Of a DNA stretch of 64,000 bases, positions 39,040 to 64,000 are shown in pieces. Made by a program: the position numbers and the translations under genes. Below the pieces are notes generated by a model. That model searched no databases. It was not told where the DNA came from and worked only from the letters and a program-made list of their open reading frames with translations. Numbering within the stretch: the first letter of the stretch is position 1; each line of letters begins with the position of its first letter. Origin of the DNA: Motacilla alba alba (lineage: Eukaryota; Chordata; Aves; Passeriformes; Motacillidae); assembly GCF_015832195.1 (NCBI RefSeq), contig NC_052018.1:63239666-63303665 (forward strand), in the 5' to 3' direction.

Positions 39040-39412
39040 TAGAGCACTTGTCCTGTCAGGAGAAGTTGGATGTTCAGCCTGGAAAAGGGACAGCTTTGGA
39101 GGAGATTATCAAGAAGTTAGAGACAGTCTTTATAGGAGTGTATAGCAGGAAGACAAGAGGTAATAGGCACAAGCTGGAACAAGGGAAATTAAGGCTAGGT
39201 AGAAAGAGAAACTTTTTCAGTGCCATGACAGTCAAGCCAGATAACAGGCTTCCCAGGGAGGTCATGCAGTCTTCATCCATGGAGGTTTTAAAGACCAATT
39301 TAAAGCCCTGAGAGATCTCGTCTCAGATCACAGCTGAGCTTCCTTCAAGCAAGAGCTTAAACTAAAGACATCCTGTGGTGTCTTCTCTTCTAGCCAGTGA
39401 GTCTATGATTAA
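39040..39412 (+). mobile_element. Diverged CR1-like LINE 3' fragment
   Basis: On the + strand the CR1 order is visible: a gttcagcctggaaaaggga-like block, the 'aagaggtaataggcacaagctg' region, gcttcccagggaggtcatgc, catccatggaggttttaaag, and tagccagtgagtctatgatt at the end. Spacing and order match the CR1 3' region, but identity is visibly lower than in the 35.3 kb copy, suggesting an older insertion. The orientation is opposite to that copy. Confidence 0.8.
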
Positions 39413-39689
39413 GAATCAGTCTGTTTTTAACAAATCCTGCCCAAATCCCAGGCTGCAAAGGGCAGTCACAGCTGGGAGTTCACATTATGGAAATCCATCC
39501 CAGTCTTTGTGGTAGACGCAGAAAAATTCAACCAAGTTCGACCAATCCATTGTCAATACAGACAAATTTCACAGAGCACAACGCCTCAAGTCATTGAGGG
39601 ATTAAGGCTTAAATTCGAAGGGTAGCAGCTGTGCAAGTATCCTTCCTTTCTTTTCTCTTTCTAAGGGCCCAGGTCTCTAATCTCTCGTG

Positions 39690-39964
39690 CTATCTCTGTC
39701 AGAGCAGGGAATAGCCAACATAGCTGGCTCATGCTGCCAGCCAGCAGGCAGCTTCCCCTGCGCCTATCAGAGACGGTCCCTCCACAGTGCGCACTCCGTC
39801 GCTGCACTGTTTGCTCCTCCTGTGTCACTCTGTCCTTCCCGCCTCACTCCGTCTTCCTGTCTCTCTTTCCTCAGAGGCAGGATTACAGAACCTGTTGCTG
39901 GTGTGCCCTTGTCTGAGCTTTCTGCCTGGCTTTTTTCCTCTGCTCAGATCTTCTCTTTGCTCTG
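39690..39964 (+). other. TXLNB: Candidate TXLNB 5' non-coding exon
   Basis: A locally CpG-enriched, pyrimidine-rich stretch ends in a consensus donor, tttgctctg|gtaagtc, at 39,964/39,965. It lies 4.9 kb upstream of the acceptor of the first coding exon. A muscle-type E-box CAGCTG lies just upstream at 39,626-39,631. TXLNB needs an upstream exon because its start codon lies 14 bases inside an exon with a clear acceptor. The frame in this exon does not matter to that proposal. The orphan CpG island at 25.4 kb is the main alternative. Confidence 0.35.
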
Positions 39965-42900
39965 GTAAGTCTGATGAACAGCTTCCTTGCTGTCACGGTG
40001 ACATGGCACAAGGGCTTCAATGTAAGTACTTCCCTTTGGGAGCGTCAACCTGCATTTCTAGGAACAGCCCTAGGAAAGTCTGGGCACCATGTGACATCTG
40101 AGGAAAACAGGGAGGTATCCAAGGCTGTTAGCAAAAGTAAGAAATTTTTGTCTCAGGGGTGATCAGAGAAATTTAAGATTACTTTGGTAGTGCTTGTGTT
40201 GAATTGAGATTGGGGGCTGTGAGTGGTCTGCTACAAAAGTGGTCAAGGTTCAGGTGCCGTATGAGAGGTGAGGCAGGAGGCTTCAGAAAGTCTCCAAGTC
40301 TGGTTCTGAGCCTGTATGGAAAGCTGCCACGAAACCTCCAAACTTTTGTTCAGTTTTGTACCAGGAGGTTACACGTAAATCATAAAGGTATTCAAATGCA
40401 GTGGGTAGCTGATACAGCTTATCTCTGCTTTCTAAAGTAACACATAGGGCACTGTCTATCTAGACTGTAAAAAGGTACTTGTATATTTCTGGAGGGTGAT
40501 CAGAGCTACAGTAGCAGGGGCAATTCCAGAGTTTAATGTTTGCTGCTCTGAGGTGTCACTGCAGACCACTCTGGTGTTATATAAAGATAAAAAATCAGAT
40601 TTTATCAGCATGTGTTGGCTGCTGCAAATATATGTAAAGCTTTGTTTTAGAGAAATGTGTGTGTATGTGAACTTTGAGCATAAAGTGCTAAATACCATCA
40701 CCCATTTTAGAAAAGCTTAAAATAGCTCCTGGCTGCAGAGCAGGTGCCATGTGTCTTTCTGCTGAATATATGGGGATGCAAAAGCTAAATATAGACCAGT
40801 CTGTAAACCCTCTAGAAGTTCAAACTGCAAGAAGGAAATCAGGAAGCAAATCCTATGAGAAGGAAGGGGAAGCACACTGTTTATAAAAGATAAACAAAAC
40901 TCTGTGACAGTCTTCAAGGCAGCCTGCAAGACAAGCTAAGAAGATGATGTTTAATTTGTGTTTTGGCCATGCCAGGAGGGTGTCTGGGCAGCAGTGTCAG
41001 CTCCCAGCAGTGTGAGAGGTGGGCTGGCACACCCCAGCACAGGAACAGTTTTCCCAGCAGCAGTGGGATGACTATTGCAGCTCTGCTAAATCAGTCATTG
41101 GCCCTTGCCTGCTGACCTTTTACTTTGAAAATACTGGCTGTTTTCAAAGCACAGTGAAGGCAAATTGTGCTGTAAATGTGAAATATTGAGGGATATAATT
41201 GCAGACAAACAAACTCAGCATGTAACCAGACTGTTTTGAGGCACACACCTTTTGCTGTTGCTTCTGGGTAAAACTGTGGCTATGCTGTGTGCTCAGCTCT
41301 GCTGAAAGCTCCATTTCTGTCCTGAGTCTTCTCAAGTTCTTAATAGAGGACAGAAAATGAAGAGTCTTTCTCACAGTGGGGAGGCAGCAGCACCCTCTGG
41401 CTCTTGGGGGTGTTCCCCACTGAAGGAGAGCAGGACCACAGTGACTATTTCTAGGCAGCAACCACAAGTGTCAAGTTTCCATCCAAAACACCAGGGCCAA
41501 GAAAGGTGCTGATCTCACAGCCATGGAACAGGTCCAGGATTTGGGAATGCAGAAGAAAAAGAGTAAACAAGATGCGATGCTCAGACTCAGTCAGACTGGC
41601 CAGTCCTCCCCCTTGCCATAAAACAGGATAAGGCTGTGTTGGAAATTCAGGTGCCTGGAAGCAACAGTAATGCTAGCAGGAGTTGCAAAACTGAAGAGGT
41701 GGCCAGTCTAAAATTGGGCAAGTCTGAAAAACCAAGGAATTCCTCTTCTGGACTTTGTCACCTAATTTTTAGGCATTACTGTGTTTAAGATAGAGGATAA
41801 TGTAAACATTTTGGGTCTTGCTGAAATTTGCACTGAAAGTCTTTTATGGGAGAATTCCTTGTGTACATCAAGGTTAAGCAGCCTGGGGTACAAGGGAGAG
41901 CTGGGGCCGACTACAGTAAAAACTCTCAGCATCAAAGGCTGTAAGCAGGCAACTCTCAGATGCTGTGACTCCCTCAGTATAAACTGCAGCGCTATGGAAG
42001 CTGATGCACAAAACAAGGTACAGAAGTCTTCACAGGCATTATGTTTGTTGTGCTGGAAAGCAGTTATCAGACCTCTGGTTTAGTCTGAGAAAGAACTAGG
42101 ATATTTATTTAGGATATTTATTTCTGTATATAAATACAACTGCTAATATGACCCAGTGGGTGGGCACCTCTGGGTTATAAGTTCATTGCTGTGTATTTCT
42201 GGGGTTCCTTCCTGCTCACCATTCTGGGCTGGTGGATGAAAACTCAGCAGTTGTGAATTGCCATGCTTTCAGACTGATTATAACTAATCCCTTTCTAGCC
42301 AGGAATGTATTTTAAGGAAGATTTCCTGCAAGACCAGCTTGTAAGCATCTTGTGTCCTTGATTCTAATCATCCAATTTCTCTGTCATTCACCCATGTTTT
42401 TCTCTTGTTACTGAGACACATCACGCACAGATCAATTGCCACAGTGTATTTAAAGCCTACAGTATTTGGAGACATGCTTTGTGATTCACATAAGAGGAAA
42501 CCTTTAGCCAGAGAGTGCTACCACATGAGTAATGAAGTTGGGAGGCAGCCAAGGGAGACCGTCAGGGTACAGAGAGAGCATTGGCTTTAGCCTTCTTACA
42601 AAGCAGAGGAGATAGATAGAAAAGAAAGCAATATTTGGAAATGGAGTATTTTGCAGTCCTGCTCTCCCTCTGTGATGAATATATTACAAAAATAGCTATT
42701 TTGAACTGGGATATACTTTCTGAGAGTTTTATTCTGCCTAAACAAGAGCTGGTAGTCCTGGGTTTTCTAGCTGATTGATTGCCAACTGCCAATTAGCTCA
42801 AATTAATGATTGCAACAGTAAACACTAGCCTGAACATGTCAGAGATAAACACATATTTTGTGGAGTGTCTAGCTTAGCCTTAACAATACTCCTACTGACC

Positions 42901-44829
42901 TTGAATTAGTTGGCAGTAAATTAACTCTAGTTTAAAAAGATCACAAACAGGAGGCTAACATTTGTGCTATCTGGAATTATTTACTTAAATTGCACATATA
43001 GGGTCTAATTTTTCAATGTCAATCTCGATATGACATCAAATCAGATCGCTATAATTTTACAATCATTTTGCACTGGCATACTGACTATGCCACAAAGTAT
43101 AAGGAAAGTATGGGACACGATTGTGTGACAGGTCTGTGACACCAGGTCCAGATGCATTCCTGAGCCATTTCTGCTGGCAAGTTGTACCTATGGGTAGACT
43201 GCAGGGGCATGGATTTATAGCTAACAGTTTTCAAGCGCTTCCTGAGCCTACTCAAAGCTTTCAATTATTTGCTTGAGAGATGATAACTCATTTGACTATT
43301 TGATCTGCAAGCCAGGTCATATAGCTAGAAAATCAAATCTTCAAAAATGTTGCCTTAGTGATGGCCATCACTGCACTTCCAAACATCACTTTGACTGGGG
43401 AGAATTTAAGAACACTGAGTCATTTATTACAGTAAATGACATCTCTCTTATCGTGTAATGCCTTTGGTCCTGTTATTTTCAGTTTTGAAAGCTGTAGAAA
43501 TTTAGACACTATAGAAATCATATGTTGCAGCCTGTTTGAACAGGGAACAAAATAATTCCTAGTTAGCTCCATGTTTTCAAAATGTTTTAAAAATAAGAAA
43601 GCAATCACTTCACATGCTGGAAAGAACCAACCAAGTAAGCTTCTTCCCGTCTTCCCCACTGGCACCATTATAAATCATAGTACTAAGGAGAGGAACAAAA
43701 ATCAATCTGGAAAAGAGAGAGGAAGGACTCATGGCTGGAAAGAGTACAGAGTCTGCAGTCAAGCAGTAGTGAGGGTTAGTTTCAGATCAAGGTTCAGCTG
43801 TGCACCCCACACCTCTGCATTACTTCATGAGGGCAACTCAGAGGTGCTAGCAGCCTCTCCCTCTAAGAGGGAATGGGCCTTCACTACTCTGAGTTTTCCT
43901 GCTGCCCAGGATGCTCTTGCTGACAACCTCATTACCAGGTCCTGGGTAAGCCAGAGCAGGAACACAGGTATCTTGGGGGCTCTGTATTTGCCTGGCTGAG
44001 TGCAGCTGCTCAAAAACCTGAGAAAACAAAAGCTTCCCTTTGCAAACTGGAAATAAATTAGCTGAAATTCACCCTGCAAAACACCATGGACCATCAAACT
44101 ATGTTATGTGTGGTTGGGCTCATTTCATTGTGATTTATTCTTTAGTTTGTACTTTGTCAAAGAAGCTGTCAGCAGCAAGTACAAGAGAAGGGTGGTTTAT
44201 AGATGTTAATCTTATTCTTTGCTGTTATTGTGACAGTACCAAACCACGTCTCTTGTAGATCAAGCACCATGCTGGGCTTTCCAAGGGCACAGTGCAATTT
44301 TCAGTTGCACTGAAAATGTAAATATTAAAATATTAAAAATATTAAAATATTTTTGTGATTATTGATTTAAGATGTGTCAACAGGAGAGAAACAGGAAATG
44401 AAACTAATGCAGCTCTGAAGTGAAGCTGCCCATATCGGAAGCCAGTGTTGCAGGTAAACAGACCAAGAAAAGTAAACATGTGGCAAATATTTTATTCAAG
44501 GAGGAAAATGGTATAAGTGACTGGGGTGTCATTTCATGTGTCATTGCTGGCAGTGGGAATGAGAGGTTTTCATTTTTAAGTGTTAGATTTGGGTAGGTTT
44601 TTCTCTTGGAAAGTATATAATTTGCCTTTCTCCTTGCAGGCAAATCACCTGGGTTATTTATCTAAGTGTGACATATTTGTCAAGCCAGAACCAATGGATA
44701 AGCTGCCATCCCAAATTTCACACAAAATCACTCACATGCTGACCAAGCTTTGGGAACAGCTTGATGGCTAATTCTTTATATGGCTAGTTCTATGCCTCTA
44801 AATTAACCCTCCATTTGTTTTTCTGTCAG
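39965..44829. other. Region upstream of TXLNB first coding exon
   Basis: I recognise no exon or repeat family. Small-scale structures are a GATATTTATTTAG tandem near 42,100, overlapping alternative hairpins at 44,290-44,317, and an ATATTAAAA cluster near 44,320-44,350. This is probably the first TXLNB intron if the candidate exon at 39.96 kb or the island at 25.4 kb is real. Confidence 0.5.
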
Positions 44830-44843
44830 GTGCTGCACTAAGC

Positions 44844-64000
<19,157 letters not shown>

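Larger units (their letters stand above)
25931..39689. other. Spacer between CITED2 and TXLNB
   Basis: No protein-coding exon is recognisable. Contents seen are paired purine and pyrimidine tracts at 26.0-26.2 kb, a (TC)n run near 27,642-27,656, the C-free G/T tract at 29.5 kb, and CR1 copies at 35.3 and 39.0 kb. The rest looks like ordinary AT-rich non-coding DNA. TXLNB regulatory elements may lie here but are not demonstrable without alignment. Confidence 0.6.

Noticed and set aside
39687..39968. 93-codon plus-strand frame at the candidate leader exon
   Set aside because: Kept only as a non-coding exon candidate. The frame is Ser/Leu-rich without domains and overlaps two other open frames.

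Overview
This is vertebrate nuclear DNA, most likely from a bird. Two multi-exon genes with canonical GT-AG introns lie on the + strand, a GC-rich CpG-island gene sits in AT-rich surroundings, and interspersed repeats are sparse. The recognisable repeats are CR1-type LINE fragments, including one whose 3' end has the ATTCTATGATTCTGTGA-type tail typical of avian and reptilian CR1. I cannot assign an order or species. No bacterial, phage, CRISPR or viral content was seen.

Layout. Positions 1-19,200 are AT-rich, gene-free DNA with one CR1 scrap and a few microsatellites. From about 19,200 the GC content rises into the promoter and CpG island of CITED2. The island (about 19,900-22,050) holds a TATA-like box, a non-coding exon 1, a 640-base intron and the single coding exon (21,341-22,063, 240 aa). 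The 3' UTR runs to poly(A) signals near 22.94 and 23.21 kb. Positions 23.3-44.8 kb are the spacer between the genes. It contains an unassigned CpG island (25.37-25.93 kb), a 142-base C-free G/T tract, two CR1 copies in opposite orientation, and a candidate 5' exon near 39.7-39.96 kb. From 44,830 to the right edge runs the first half of TXLNB (beta-taxilin, also known as muscle-derived protein 77). Six coding exons give 352 in-frame residues, and the gene continues past the window.

How the genes relate. CITED2 and TXLNB are neighbours in the same orientation in mammals too, so this is conserved synteny and not an operon. CITED2 is a nuclear co-regulator that binds the CH1/TAZ1 domain of CBP/p300 and damps HIF-1 signalling. 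TXLNB is a coiled-coil, syntaxin-binding muscle protein. Nothing in the sequence implies shared function.

The points most worth a second look are: the shortened serine/glycine junction of this CITED2; an exon-1 upstream ORF; a hypoxia-type and FOX/TEAD/CCAAT motif set upstream; a 61-base homopyrimidine run and a Z-DNA-type (GC)6 next to the promoter; the unassigned CpG island with plausible splice donors on both strands and two CArG-like boxes; and several hairpins and short duplications in TXLNB introns. I did not find a convincing new molecular system.
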